The notes under the pieces: model-generated | What the model was told of the DNA's origin: nothing | What the model saw: only the letters and a program-made list of their open reading frames with translations | Database searches by the model: none | Position numbers and translations under genes: made by a program | Source of the DNA: Streptomyces sp. BA2 | GTDB lineage: Bacteria > Actinomycetota > Actinomycetes > Streptomycetales > Streptomycetaceae | DNA: 64,000 nt | Assembly (NCBI RefSeq): GCF_009769735.1 | Contig: NZ_WSRO01000002.1 | Location: 7,365,001-7,429,000 of the forward strand | Direction of reading: 5' to 3' | Shown: positions 1 through 8,195 of the stretch, piece by piece | Layout: each line of letters opens with the position of its first letter | Numbering within the stretch: the first letter of the stretch is position 1

Positions 1-645
1 AGCACCTTCCGGCCGGGAGCCATGGGGGCCTCGTCCACCCTCTCGCTGCGCTCCGTCGCGGAGCGCACGGGCGGTCTCGGTCTCGTGGTGGTCGAGCCGG
101 GCGATCCGGCCGCGATGCTCCGGCACACCGAGGAGTGCCGTGGGCTGGGGCTGCCGTTCGTGGCCCATCCTTCGTGGCAGATCGGAGGGATGGGTCGCGC
201 GGACCTCAAGTACCTGATCTCAGAGGCGAGTTGCCTCTTCACCGACGAGGGCGATTCGGTGCGGCTCCGCGAGGCCACCGGCTGGAGCGGGCCGCGGATC
301 CTCGAACGGGTCGGGGCGTGGGTGACCACGCTCGGCGCCGCCGGGGTGCGGATCGAGCGCGCCGGCCATGAGCCGGCCCTCGTCCCCGCTCCCGGCTCGG
401 TCACCGTGGCCGAGCCGAGCGGGGCGGGGGACGCGCTCCGGGCGGGCCTCGTCGCCGGGCTCGCCCAGGGCGCACCGTTCGAGGGGTCGGCCCAACTGGG
501 CTGCGTACTCGCGTCGTTCGCCCTGGAGACGACCGGCACACAGGAGTACGCGATGGACGTACGCCGCCTGCTCGGCCGGGCCGGAGAGGCGTACGGCCAT
601 ACGGCGGCGGCCGCGATCCGCCGCCTGCTCACCTACGCCGCGTGA
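1..645 (+). CDS. PfkB-family carbohydrate/adenosine kinase, 3' part (cut by window edge)
   Basis: The reading frame is open to the first base, so only the C-terminal half or so of the protein is here. It carries the PfkB signature 2 in the form PSGAGDALRAG, where GAGD supplies the catalytic Asp that activates the sugar hydroxyl and the anion hole. The surrounding sequence (LFTDEGDSVRLREATGW, VTTLGAAGVRIE, LETTGTQEYA) is the pattern of actinobacterial adenosine/ribokinase-like PfkB proteins. These phosphorylate a nucleoside or sugar with ATP in the cytosol. The usual motif in close relatives reads PTGVGDAFRAG, so this copy is somewhat diverged and its substrate is uncertain. The stop overlaps the first possible GTG of the next gene (GTGA), which suggests co-transcription with the cyclase-family gene. 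Confidence 0.85.
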   Translation, partial: STFRPGAMGASSTLSLRSVAERTGGLGLVVVEPGDPAAMLRHTEECRGLGLPFVAHPSWQIGGMGRADLKYLISEASCLFTDEGDSVRLREATGWSGPRILERVGAWVTTLGAAGVRIERAGHEPALVPAPGSVTVAEPSGAGDALRAGLVAGLAQGAPFEGSAQLGCVLASFALETTGTQEYAMDVRRLLGRAGEAYGHTAAAAIRRLLTYAA

Positions 646-695
646 GCGTGACCGACAGCGCCACCGACAGAGAACGAGAGAGGTGCATCCGACTT

Positions 696-1511
696 ATGTA
701 CGTGGACCTGAGCATCCCCATCAGCCGCCGCGCACCCGGCGTGGAGTTCGAGCAGTGGCTCCACCGGGACGGCATCCGCCATCTGTCGCGCAGAATCAGG
801 GCGTTACCGGGGGACAGCCGCACGGACCGGCGGCGCAACTACTGGCGCTGGCTGACCGGAGCCCGCAGGCTGCGCGTACGCGATCTGCCCGACGGCTGCT
901 TCCTCTCGAACGAGTTCTACCGGATGTCCGTGCACCAGGGCACGCACGTGGACGCGCCCTTCCACTACGGCCCCGAGTGCGCGGGCAGGCCCGCCAAGAA
1001 GGTCCTCGACCTGCCGCTGGAGTGGTTCCGCGGGCCCGGTGTCGTCCTCGACGTACGGGAGTGCGGGGGGCGCGTCACGGCCCGTGACGTCAAGGAGGCG
1101 CTGCGCGCGGCCGGTTCGGAGGTGGGTCCGGGGACGGTGGTGCTCTTCCGCACCGACTCGGATCTGCGCCTGGGTACTCCCGCCTATTACACGGAGTCCA
1201 CCGCCGTCACTCCCGAGGCCGTCGACCATCTGCTGGATCTCGGCGTGAAGGTGCTCGGCACGGACTGCTGGAGTTTCGACGGCCCCGCCCGCGCGATGGT
1301 GGAGTCCTTCTACGGGACCGGAGATCCCGCGGCCCTCTGGCCCACGCATATCCATGGCCGGAAACGCGAATTCATCCAGATTGAGGGATTGGCCAGATTG
1401 CGAGACCTACCGCCGGGCGGTGCGTTCACCTTCATGGCCTTCCCTGTCGCGCTGGCCGATGCGGGCGCGGCATGGTGCAGGGCGGTGGCCGATGTAGTAC
1501 AGGAACCGTAA
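696..1511 (+). CDS. Cyclase family protein (kynurenine formamidase-like metal hydrolase)
   Basis: The product is about 271 residues. It has the HxGTHxDxPxH signature of the cyclase/kynurenine formamidase family (PF04199), seen as HQGTHVDAPFH about 80 residues in; these His/Asp residues bind the metal. Family members hydrolyse amides or cyclic intermediates, for example N-formylkynurenine or polyketide-related substrates; the substrate here cannot be read from sequence. I chose ATG 696 (MYVDLSIPI) because an AGAGAGG stretch precedes it and family members begin close to this motif. A GTG at 642 overlapping the kinase stop would add 18 residues and cannot be excluded. The gene probably forms a pair with the upstream PfkB kinase. 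Confidence 0.82.
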   Translation: MYVDLSIPISRRAPGVEFEQWLHRDGIRHLSRRIRALPGDSRTDRRRNYWRWLTGARRLRVRDLPDGCFLSNEFYRMSVHQGTHVDAPFHYGPECAGRPAKKVLDLPLEWFRGPGVVLDVRECGGRVTARDVKEALRAAGSEVGPGTVVLFRTDSDLRLGTPAYYTESTAVTPEAVDHLLDLGVKVLGTDCWSFDGPARAMVESFYGTGDPAALWPTHIHGRKREFIQIEGLARLRDLPPGGAFTFMAFPVALADAGAAWCRAVADVVQEP

Positions 1512-1593
1512 TGAACGGGCCAATTGCGCGGGCAATTGAGGCGTGTTCCGCAGCGATGTCAGAGCGATGTGAGGGAGGTGCCCGCCCTGTGCG

Positions 1594-2259
1594 TCACGGG
1601 TCCGTCGCGAGTCCTCCTTGGCGGCCTAAAGAGCGTTTCGCGTACAGGACGGTCTGGACGCGATTGGGGGTGCCCAATTTGGCGTAGATACGGCTCAGAT
1701 AGTTGCGCACGGTCTTCGGGCGAATGCCCAGAGCCGTGGCGATGCAGTCGGTCTCGTGGTCGTCGGCGACCAGGGACAGGATCTGCCGCTCGCGCTCGGT
1801 CAGCGTCGACAGGGCCGTGTCGTCGCCGCGGTGGCGGCCCGACATGAGCTGCAGGATCGGGCCCGCGGTGGCCGCGGTGAACGCGGCGCCGTCGCGGTGC
1901 ACCGCGAGGAGCGTCCCGCGCAGTTCGTTCGCGTCGATGCTGCGGGAGAGATAGGCGTTGGCCCCGGCCACGAAGGCCTCGCGCATATAGACGGGCTGCT
2001 GGTTGGAGGAGAGGATGACGATGCGTACGTGGCCGGACTCGCGGCGAATGGCCCGGATCGCGTCCACACCGCCTGTTCCGGGCACGCCGAGTCCCATCAC
2101 GACGATCTGCGGGCGGCGCCCGCGTAAGTGCTCAAGGGCGGTGGCGGCGTCATGGGCGATGGACACCACGGAGAATTCCGTAAACCCGTCGAGAAGCTTG
2201 CGGAATCCTTCGAGGACGAGTTGTTCGCTGTCGACAAGCAGGATCTTTATCGATGACAT
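1594..2259 (-). CDS. Atypical NarL/LuxR-type response regulator lacking the phospho-acceptor Asp
   Basis: This 221-residue protein has an N-terminal receiver-like domain (about 1-120) and a C-terminal LuxR helix-turn-helix (about 152-210, LTERERQILSLVADD to the IYAKLGTPNR recognition helix). The receiver is degenerate. The acidic pair after the first strand is reduced to D10-S11, the position of the phosphorylated Asp is Gly56 (VVMGLGVPG instead of the usual MDLRMPG type), and the conserved Lys is Arg106 (YLSRS). Ser84 in the Thr/Ser position is kept. Such regulators usually work without phosphorylation, through dimerisation or a ligand. No histidine kinase lies beside it. Its targets are unknown; a 14-bp palindrome lies just upstream of its start. 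Confidence 0.85.
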   Translation of the reverse strand: MSSIKILLVDSEQLVLEGFRKLLDGFTEFSVVSIAHDAATALEHLRGRRPQIVVMGLGVPGTGGVDAIRAIRRESGHVRIVILSSNQQPVYMREAFVAGANAYLSRSIDANELRGTLLAVHRDGAAFTAATAGPILQLMSGRHRGDDTALSTLTERERQILSLVADDHETDCIATALGIRPKTVRNYLSRIYAKLGTPNRVQTVLYAKRSLGRQGGLATDP

Positions 2260-2282
2260 GAGGGCCCCCGTTGGCTGATTTC

Positions 2283-2296
2283 AATCGTCGACGATT
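2283..2296. promoter_or_regulatory. 14-bp palindrome upstream of orphan response regulator
   Basis: AATCGTCGACGATT is perfectly self-complementary and lies 24 bases upstream of the regulator start codon. It could be an autoregulatory site for the LuxR-type protein or for another factor. Only the symmetry is seen; binding is inferred. Confidence 0.35.
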
Positions 2297-2477
2297 TATC
2301 TGCCTGATCCGATGCTACACCACTCTCACAAAGGCTCTTCCGGTGAATAGTCAATAGCGGATGGGGTGTTGTGCGGCGGGTTTATCGGAGTCACAGATTC
2401 CTATCGCAGGCCGACCCGGGCCGACCGGAATTCGCTTGAAAGCTTTATGGAGCGGGGGGCGAGGGTGGCTCGGGGGT

Positions 2478-2500
2478 GCCCCGGGGGGTGCCCCCGGGGC
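2478..2500. repeat. GC hairpin (10-bp stem, 3-nt loop)
   Basis: GCCCCGGGGG at 2478-2487 pairs with CCCCCGGGGC at 2491-2500 across a GTG loop. Each arm is itself nearly palindromic. It lies in the intergenic region and does not directly follow a gene end. It could be a transcription attenuator or a terminator of an upstream transcript; the function is not clear. Confidence 0.4.
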
Positions 2501-2564
2501 CAGTCATCGGAGCGATGTCACGTGATCACGCCAACATCCGCCCCATCGGTGTCAGTTGGGCGCA

Positions 2565-2593
2565 TTGACATCCGATGTATTCAACCCTACGTT
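2565..2593 (+). promoter_or_regulatory. Putative fucosidase promoter with overlapping operator
   Basis: TTGACA (2565-2570), a 17-base spacer and TACGTT (2588-2593, fitting TAnnnT) form a good vegetative-type promoter 36 bases before the fucosidase ATG. An inverted repeat ACATC-C-GATGT (2568-2578) overlaps the -35 hexamer, the typical place for a repressor site. The regulator is not identified. Confidence 0.5.
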
Positions 2594-2628
2594 CCCGAGC
2601 GACCCGTCAACCTCAGGGAGCCGCCCCC

Positions 2629-4467
2629 ATGCGCACACAGCTGAGCCGCACCCGGCGAAGAGTCGCCGGGATCGCCCTGCTCCTCGCCTCGGCCCTCGCC
2701 GCGACAGCCGTCCCCACGGCGGTCGCCGCGCCGACGGAACCCCCGGCCGCCGCCGGCCCCGGAACCGACCACGCCACCGACGACCCCTTCACCGCCGACC
2801 GCACCAGCTGGTTCCGGCAGGACCGCTTCGGCATGTTCATCCACTTCGGCGCGTACTCCAACCTGGAGGGCGAGTACAAGAAGGCCGACGGCTCCCTCTG
2901 CCGTGACGCCGAGTGGATCCAGCGCCAGTGCGACATCCCGAAGGCCGAGTACGAGAAGCAGGCCGCGGCGTTCAACCCCGCCGACTTCGACGCCAAGGCC
3001 GTGGTCAAGGCGGCCAAGGACGCCGGAATGCGCTACATCGTCATCACATCGAAGCACCACGAGGGCTACGCGATGTGGCCCACGAAGGTCAACGACTGGA
3101 ACCTGCGCGACCACTCGTCCTTCGACAAGAACCGCGACATCCTCGCCGAGCTGAAGAAGGCATCCGACGACGCGGGCATCAAGCTCGGCTTCTACTACTC
3201 GATCTGGGACTGGCACGACCCGGACTTCCCCGACCCGGCCACCTTCCCCAAGTACGAGAAGCGAATGCGCGCCCAGCTCAAGGAGCTGGTCGACACCTAC
3301 GACCCCGCCCTGCTCTGGTTCGACGGCGAATGGGACACGGACAAGCCCAACAACCCCTGGACGGCGAAGGACGGCGAGAAGCTGGAGGCCTACCTCCGCG
3401 ACCTCGACCCGGACCTCATCATCAACAACCGCGTCGGCAAGCGCCGCGTGGTCGACGGCGACTACGGCACCCCCGAGCAGGAGATCCCCGGCGCCCCGGT
3501 CGACGGCCAGCTCTGGGAATCCTGCATGACCCTCAACGGCCACTGGGGCTTCGCGCGCTACGACACCAACTGGAAGTCGTCGTCCACCCTGGTCAGGAAC
3601 CTCCTCTCCACGACGTCCCGCAGCGGCAACTACCTCCTGAACGTCGGCCCCGACGCCCGCGGCCGCGTCCCGCAGCCCTCCGTCGACCGCCTGAAGCAGA
3701 TGGGCGACTGGCTGCGTACGTCCGGCCAGGGCAACGCGGTGTTCGGCGCCCGCTTCGGCGGACTCGTCGAGGAGCCGTCCTGGGGTTCGGTCAGCCGCAA
3801 GGGCGACAAGCTGTACGCGGCGGTCACCCAGTGGCCGGCGTCCGGTACCGCCCTGCACCTGAAGGCGCGTACGGACTTCGACGTCACGTCGGCGCGGGTG
3901 CTCGGCAGCGACCAGAAGGTGACCGTCACCAAGTCCGGCGACGGCATCGACCTGAAGCCGTCCGGCGCCGCGACCAACGACACCGCCACGGTCATCGAGC
4001 TGAGGGTGGACCCGGGGCCGACAGCACGGCCCGGCAAGGGCAAGGGCCTGAAGCAGGAGATCTTCGACAACGCGGACCTGAGCGGCACCCCGAAGATCAC
4101 CCGCACCGACCGCTCCGTCAACCACGCCTGGAAGTACGAGGGTTCACCGGCGGCGAGCATCCCCTCCGACAAGTTCAGCGTCCGCTGGACAGGGAAGCTG
4201 GAGCCGCGCCGCTCGGAGACGTACACGCTGACGACCGTCTCTGACGACATGGCGCGCGTGTGGGTCGACGGCAAGCTCGTCATCGACTCGTGGACACCGC
4301 ACGAGCCGAAGATCGACAAGGGCCAGGTCGCCCTCACCGCCGGGAAGCGGCACACGATCAAGGTCGAGTACGCGGAACAGACCGGCGAGGCCCACATGAA
4401 GCTGCTCTGGTCCAGCCCCGGACAGGAGCAGCAGATCGTGCCCGCGACACAGCTGTACGCGCGCTGA
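2629..4467 (+). CDS. Secreted GH29 alpha-L-fucosidase with C-terminal PA14 domain
   Basis: A 612-residue exported glycoside hydrolase. ATG 2629 is preceded by CAGGGAG at 8 bases and opens a classic signal peptide (basic MRTQLSRTRRRVAG, hydrophobic core, Ala-rich cleavage region near residue 34). The GH29 catalytic domain spans about 50-460. It contains the IHFGAYS segment near its start and the nucleophile motif LWFDGEW with Asp232 as predicted nucleophile. A PA14 carbohydrate-binding-type domain follows from about 472 to the end. It removes terminal alpha-L-fucose from glycans outside the cell. It stands alone, with a palindrome-overlapped promoter before it and a strong terminator after it, so it is probably induced by a substrate sugar. 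An upstream ATG at 2575 lies inside the promoter region and is unlikely. Confidence 0.93.
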   Translation: MRTQLSRTRRRVAGIALLLASALAATAVPTAVAAPTEPPAAAGPGTDHATDDPFTADRTSWFRQDRFGMFIHFGAYSNLEGEYKKADGSLCRDAEWIQRQCDIPKAEYEKQAAAFNPADFDAKAVVKAAKDAGMRYIVITSKHHEGYAMWPTKVNDWNLRDHSSFDKNRDILAELKKASDDAGIKLGFYYSIWDWHDPDFPDPATFPKYEKRMRAQLKELVDTYDPALLWFDGEWDTDKPNNPWTAKDGEKLEAYLRDLDPDLIINNRVGKRRVVDGDYGTPEQEIPGAPVDGQLWESCMTLNGHWGFARYDTNWKSSSTLVRNLLSTTSRSGNYLLNVGPDARGRVPQPSVDRLKQMGDWLRTSGQGNAVFGARFGGLVEEPSWGSVSRKGDKLYAAVTQWPASGTALHLKARTDFDVTSARVLGSDQKVTVTKSGDGIDLKPSGAATNDTATVIELRVDPGPTARPGKGKGLKQEIFDNADLSGTPKITRTDRSVNHAWKYEGSPAASIPSDKFSVRWTGKLEPRRSETYTLTTVSDDMARVWVDGKLVIDSWTPHEPKIDKGQVALTAGKRHTIKVEYAEQTGEAHMKLLWSSPGQEQQIVPATQLYAR

Positions 4468-4509
4468 CGCACGGGCGCTGAGCGGCCCACGGGTCCTCGG
4501 CTGAGTGAC

Positions 4510-4545
4510 GGGCCCCAAGTCCTGGGAAGTCAGGACTTGGGGCCC
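4510..4545 (+). terminator. Strong hairpin terminator after fucosidase
   Basis: GGGCCCCAAGTCCTG (4510-4524) pairs perfectly over 15 bp with 4531-4545 around the 6-base loop GGAAGT. It lies 43 bases past the fucosidase stop and has no T-tract, as is common in Streptomyces. Confidence 0.8.
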
Positions 4546-4698
4546 CTGCTGTGAGGACCAATGGCGGGCACTTTCCGGTCCTCGGAATTGACAGTGTTGA
4601 CCGACGCCCGGCTGGGCAGACGACCGTTCGTCGATCTTTGACTTCCCAGGTCAGACGGTCGATGACAGATCATTGCCGACCAAGAAGGTGACTGCCCC

Positions 4699-6168
4699 GT
4701 GAGCGCCCCCGAAGCCCCCGAAACACCAGCACCCGCTCCGGAGGCCATAGCCAGGCACCGTGCGCTCTTCCGCGCGATCCACCGCCGGAAGAACCCGCGC
4801 CTGCGTCAGTCGGACATCACCGTCACCGAAGAGGCCCAGGTCAAGAGGGCGGTCAAGGCGACCGCCCTGGGCAACGCCATGGAGTGGTACGACTTCGGCG
4901 TCTACGCCTACCTCGCGGTGATCATCGGCAAGGAGTTCTTCCCCTCAGGCAACGACACCGCGCAGACCCTCTCCTCCCTGGCCACTTTCGCCGCCGCGTT
5001 CCTCGTACGCCCCATCGGCGGCATGTTCTTCGGGCCGCTCGGCGACCGCGTGGGCCGCAAGAAGATCCTCGCGCTGACCATGATCATGATGTCGACGGCG
5101 ACCCTGGCGATCGGTCTGATCCCCAGCTACGCCACCATCGGCGTCTGGGCCCCGGTCCTCCTCGTCCTCTGCCGCATGGTGCAGGGCTTCTCCACGGGCG
5201 GTGAGTACGGCGGCGCCGCGACCTTCATCGCCGAGTACGCGCCCGACAAGCGCCGCGGATTCTGGGGCTCCTTCCTGGAGTTCGGCACCCTCATCGGCTA
5301 CACCGTCGCGGCGGTGCTCGTCACCACCCTGACGATGTGGCTCAGCGACGACGCCATGCAGTCCTGGGGCTGGCGCATCCCGTTCCTGGTGGCGGCGCCG
5401 CTCGGCCTCATCGGTCTCTACCTGCGGCTGAAGCTCGACGAGTCGCCCGCCTTCCAGAAGATGGCGGAGGCGGAGAGCGGGCCGGCCGCCGAGCGCCAGA
5501 AGAAGTCCTTCAAGGAATCCTTCTTCGGCCAGTGGCGGGCGATGCTGCTCTGCATCGCGCTGGTCGCCGCGTTCAACGTCACCGACTACATGCTGCTTTC
5601 GTACATGCCGACCTACCTGACACAGCTCGGCTTCGGCGAGACCGGCGGCCTGATGTCCATCGTGCTCGTCATGCTGATCCTGATGGCGCTCATCAACTCC
5701 GTCGGCCGCCTCTCCGACCGCATCGGCCGCAAGCCGGTCCTGATGGCGGGCTCGGTGGGCTTCTTCGTCCTGGCCCTGCCGGCCTTCCTCCTCATCAAGC
5801 AGGGCGGGACGGTGGCGGTCTTCACCGGCCTGCTCATCCTCGGCCTCGCCCTGGTCTGCTACCTGGGCGTCATGTCCTCGTCGCTCCCGGCCCTGTTCCC
5901 GACGGACGTGCGCTACGGCTCCCTCTCCATCGGCTTCAACATCTCGGTCTCGCTCTTCGGCGGTACGACCCCGCTGGTCGTCGCCGCTCTGATCGGCGCG
6001 ACCGGCAACGACTTGATGCCTGCCTTCTACACGATGCTCGCGGGTCTGGTCGGCATCATCGCGGTGGCCGCGATGAAGGAGACGGCCCGCAAGCCCCTGG
6101 AGGGCTCCCCGCCGTCGGTCGCGACGGACGAGGAGGCCCGGGAGCTGGTGGCCGCGCAGCGGCCCTGA
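4699..6168 (+). CDS. MHS-family MFS transporter (ProP-like)
   Basis: A 489-residue integral membrane protein of the metabolite:H+ symporter family. After a hydrophilic N-terminal tail of about 50 residues comes the MHS hallmark GNAMEWYDFGVYAYL. The loop 2-3 motif GDRVGRKK, the MVQGFSTGGEYGGA segment and a second DRIGRKPVL motif in the C-terminal half follow, giving 12 predicted membrane helices. ProP-like members import proline, glycine betaine or related osmolytes, others import dicarboxylates; the substrate here is not decided by sequence. GTG 4699 is preceded by AAGAAGG at 10 bases. The gene is monocistronic by position. Confidence 0.88.
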   Translation: MSAPEAPETPAPAPEAIARHRALFRAIHRRKNPRLRQSDITVTEEAQVKRAVKATALGNAMEWYDFGVYAYLAVIIGKEFFPSGNDTAQTLSSLATFAAAFLVRPIGGMFFGPLGDRVGRKKILALTMIMMSTATLAIGLIPSYATIGVWAPVLLVLCRMVQGFSTGGEYGGAATFIAEYAPDKRRGFWGSFLEFGTLIGYTVAAVLVTTLTMWLSDDAMQSWGWRIPFLVAAPLGLIGLYLRLKLDESPAFQKMAEAESGPAAERQKKSFKESFFGQWRAMLLCIALVAAFNVTDYMLLSYMPTYLTQLGFGETGGLMSIVLVMLILMALINSVGRLSDRIGRKPVLMAGSVGFFVLALPAFLLIKQGGTVAVFTGLLILGLALVCYLGVMSSSLPALFPTDVRYGSLSIGFNISVSLFGGTTPLVVAALIGATGNDLMPAFYTMLAGLVGIIAVAAMKETARKPLEGSPPSVATDEEARELVAAQRP

Positions 6169-6182
6169 GCTCCACCGAACCG

Positions 6183-6746
6183 TCAGCCGCGCCCGGCCTC
6201 CAGGGCGGATGCCTCCCGGGCGGATGCCTCCAGGGCTTCGATGGCCTCGGTAAGCCACTTCTTCTCCTCCGTGCCGGTGGCGCGGGCGATCCGGAGCATG
6301 CCCTGGCGGAAGAGGTCGGGTGCCTCCTCCGCCGTCACCGGTTTCCCGTCGCGGTAGAAGAAGCTCGCGGGTGTGTCCAGGAAGGCCTTGCGGCGGCGGA
6401 GCACGGCGGCCTGCTCTGCCGGGTCGGGGAGGTGGCGCAGGAACGCGAGCAGGGTGAAGAAGCGCTGCCCGTCGGTGATTTCGGCGTCCTTGGGGTCCCG
6501 GAGCCGGGCGCGCAGTTCGCCGTGCCCGGCCTCCGTGAGGGAGAGGATCCGGCGGGGCGCGGCGCTCTTGCCCGGCTCGGTGCGCTGCTCGACGAGGCCC
6601 GCCTTCACCAGGCGGGTGATCGCCGGATAGAGCGCGCCGTCGCTCACCGGGCGGATGTGGCCGCTGAGGCCCTGGATGCGGGTCTTGAGGTCGTAGCCGT
6701 GGAGGGGTTCCTCGTGGAGGAAGCCCAGGATCGACAGCTCCAGCAC
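6183..6746 (-). CDS. PadR-family transcriptional regulator
   Basis: A 187-residue regulator with an N-terminal PadR winged helix (LELSILGFLHEEPLHGYDLK; DGALYPAITRLVKAGLV) and a C-terminal Vir-type helical dimerisation region. GTG 6746 is the start because AAGGGG lies 10 bases upstream and the family begins just before LELSILG. The gene is divergent from a MATE efflux gene, with a 41-bp palindrome in the shared promoter, so it most likely represses the transporter (and perhaps itself) until a drug or phenolic ligand binds. Its last codons consist of three 15-bp tandem units encoding Ala/Glu/Ser-rich sequence (EASAREASALEAG). Confidence 0.88.
   Translation of the reverse strand: MLELSILGFLHEEPLHGYDLKTRIQGLSGHIRPVSDGALYPAITRLVKAGLVEQRTEPGKSAAPRRILSLTEAGHGELRARLRDPKDAEITDGQRFFTLLAFLRHLPDPAEQAAVLRRRKAFLDTPASFFYRDGKPVTAEEAPDLFRQGMLRIARATGTEEKKWLTEAIEALEASAREASALEAGRG
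6196..6240. repeat. Three 15-bp tandem repeats in the 3' end of the PadR gene
   Basis: Units at 6196-6210, 6211-6225 and 6226-6240 share GCCTCC(A/C)GGGC. Being 15 bp, changes in copy number keep the frame and only lengthen the C-terminal tail of the regulator. Confidence 0.7.
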
Positions 6747-6814
6747 GTGAGTTGAGCCCCTTCTCTTGTCCGGCCCTTGTCCGGCTCCTTGTCCGGCCGT
6801 GCGGTTGATGCTAT

Positions 6815-6855
6815 CTCTTTCCGCTGTACCTCGAATCGAGGTACAGCGGAAAGAG
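6815..6855. promoter_or_regulatory. 41-bp perfect palindrome, probable PadR operator
   Basis: Two 20-base arms (6815-6834 and 6836-6855) are exact reverse complements around a single A at 6835. The core is TACCTCGAATCGAGGTA. It lies between the divergent PadR and MATE genes and ends 5 bases before the MATE ATG, overlapping its ribosome-binding region. The position and symmetry make it the likely PadR operator; the extra arm length could also form an RNA hairpin that hides the MATE ribosome-binding site. Confidence 0.75.
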
Positions 6856-6860
6856 GGGGA

Positions 6861-8195
6861 ATGGTGGGTTCGAAGGAACATCGCCGACGGCTGGTGTCGC
6901 TCGCGTACCCGGTCTACTTCGAGCTGCTCGCCGGTGTCACGGCCGGGATCATCAACATGCTCTGGGTGGCCCGGCTCGGCGGTGCCGCGGTCGCCGCGGT
7001 GGCCGTCGCCACGAACGTCGAGAACCTGCTGCTCGGCGTCATCCTCATGGCAGGGTCCGGTACGACGGTCCTGGTCGCGCGGGCCAGAGGAGCGGGGGAC
7101 CAGGCGGCTGTACGGTCCGCGGTGCGCGGCGGCTGGGCCCTGTGGGCGCTGATCACGCCCGTCGTTGCCGTCGGCGGCTACTTGTGCCGGGAGCCGCTGG
7201 CCCGGCTGGTCCTCGGCGGAGGTGAGGGGGACGCGCTCGCCCTCACGACCGGCTACTTCGCGATCGCGCTGCCGGGCATGGCCGTGTACTTCGCCACGAA
7301 CGTCGTCGACGGAATCCTCAAGGGCGCGGGAGACACCCGCACTCCCATGCGCCTCGCCCTGCTGGCCAACGGCCTGATCCTCGTCCTGGACCCGCTGTTC
7401 ATCCTCGGGCTCGGGCTCGGCGTGCGCGGTGCGGCGATCGCCACGGTCATCGGCCGGGCGGTCGCGTTGCTCTGGGGTCTCGCGGCGCTGCGGCGGAACG
7501 ACGTGCTGCGGGCAGCGCCCGTCCAGGGGTGCGGGGTGGAGCGACTGGCCGCCGACGCCCGCAGGACGGTGGCGACGGGGCTTCCGATGTCCGCGGACTT
7601 CGTTCTCCGGATGACGGGCGCGCTCGCGCTGGTCGCGGTCGTCGCCAGGATCGGCGTGGGCGAGGTCGCCGCGTACGGCATCGCGACCAAGGCGATGTAT
7701 CTGGCGACGATGGCCTTCTACTCCGTGCGCCAGGCCGCGGCCATCCACACCGCCCACCTGCTGGGCACGGGACGTGACGAGCGGCGGGCCGTCGGGCGCC
7801 AAGTGCTGTTCGTCGCGGGGGTGTTGGGCCTTACGGCAGCGCTGCTGCTGCTCGTCGCCGGTCCGTGGATCATGCGGGGCTTCGGCGCCGAGGGCGAGGT
7901 GGCCGCCGCCGGGGTGCTCTATCTGCGGTGCCTGGGGCCTTACTTGGTGCTGCTCGCCTGCTTCATCGCGCTGGGCGGCGTGTTCGAGGGCGGCGGCGGC
8001 AGTCCGGCCCTCGCCCGCATCACGGCAGTCGGTGTGGCGGTACAACTGGCCCTCGCCTACGCCCTGTTGGACCAGGGGCTGCCGGGCGTCTGCCTGGCCA
8101 TGGCGGTGTCCATGGCCCTGCAGTGCGCGGCACTCGGCCGTCTCTGCCGGCGGGCAGAAGGCGCCGAGGTCAGTCGCAGAGCCGGCGCGTGGTGA
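6861..8195 (+). CDS. MATE-family multidrug efflux transporter
   Basis: A 444-residue membrane protein with the two-bundle, 12-helix pattern of MATE antiporters (LAYPVYFELLAGVTAGIINM; VVDGILKGAGDTRTPM; CFIALGGVFEGGGGS). MATE proteins export cationic drugs or flavin-like compounds using Na+ or H+ gradients. ATG 6861 follows an AAGAGGGGGA purine run; GTG 6864 is an alternative. The upstream extension of the frame runs through the operator palindrome and is not coding. The 3' end overlaps the convergent secreted-protein gene by 26 bases. Control is probably by the divergent PadR repressor. Confidence 0.88.
   Translation: MVGSKEHRRRLVSLAYPVYFELLAGVTAGIINMLWVARLGGAAVAAVAVATNVENLLLGVILMAGSGTTVLVARARGAGDQAAVRSAVRGGWALWALITPVVAVGGYLCREPLARLVLGGGEGDALALTTGYFAIALPGMAVYFATNVVDGILKGAGDTRTPMRLALLANGLILVLDPLFILGLGLGVRGAAIATVIGRAVALLWGLAALRRNDVLRAAPVQGCGVERLAADARRTVATGLPMSADFVLRMTGALALVAVVARIGVGEVAAYGIATKAMYLATMAFYSVRQAAAIHTAHLLGTGRDERRAVGRQVLFVAGVLGLTAALLLLVAGPWIMRGFGAEGEVAAAGVLYLRCLGPYLVLLACFIALGGVFEGGGGSPALARITAVGVAVQLALAYALLDQGLPGVCLAMAVSMALQCAALGRLCRRAEGAEVSRRAGAW

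Larger units (their letters stand above)
2260..2628. other. Intergenic region between orphan regulator and fucosidase
   Basis: This 369-base divergent region holds three things. A 14-bp perfect palindrome AATCGTCGACGATT is at 2283-2296, close to the regulator start. A GC-only hairpin lies at 2478-2500. A promoter-like element with an inverted repeat is at 2565-2593, serving the fucosidase. A 92-codon open frame runs through it from 2366, but it shows no family resemblance and I do not consider it a gene. Confidence 0.6.

Noticed and set aside
2366..2644. 92-codon open frame in the gap before the fucosidase
   Set aside because: Runs through the promoter and hairpin, contains no recognisable pattern and lacks a convincing ribosome-binding site.
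2587..4125. Long minus-strand open frame opposite the fucosidase
   Set aside because: High-GC shadow frame; the translation is Val/Gly/Arg-rich without motifs, while the plus strand is a clear GH29 enzyme.
6747..8045. Upstream extension of the PadR frame
   Set aside because: Lies antisense to the MATE gene and passes through the palindrome; the family begins at GTG 6746.
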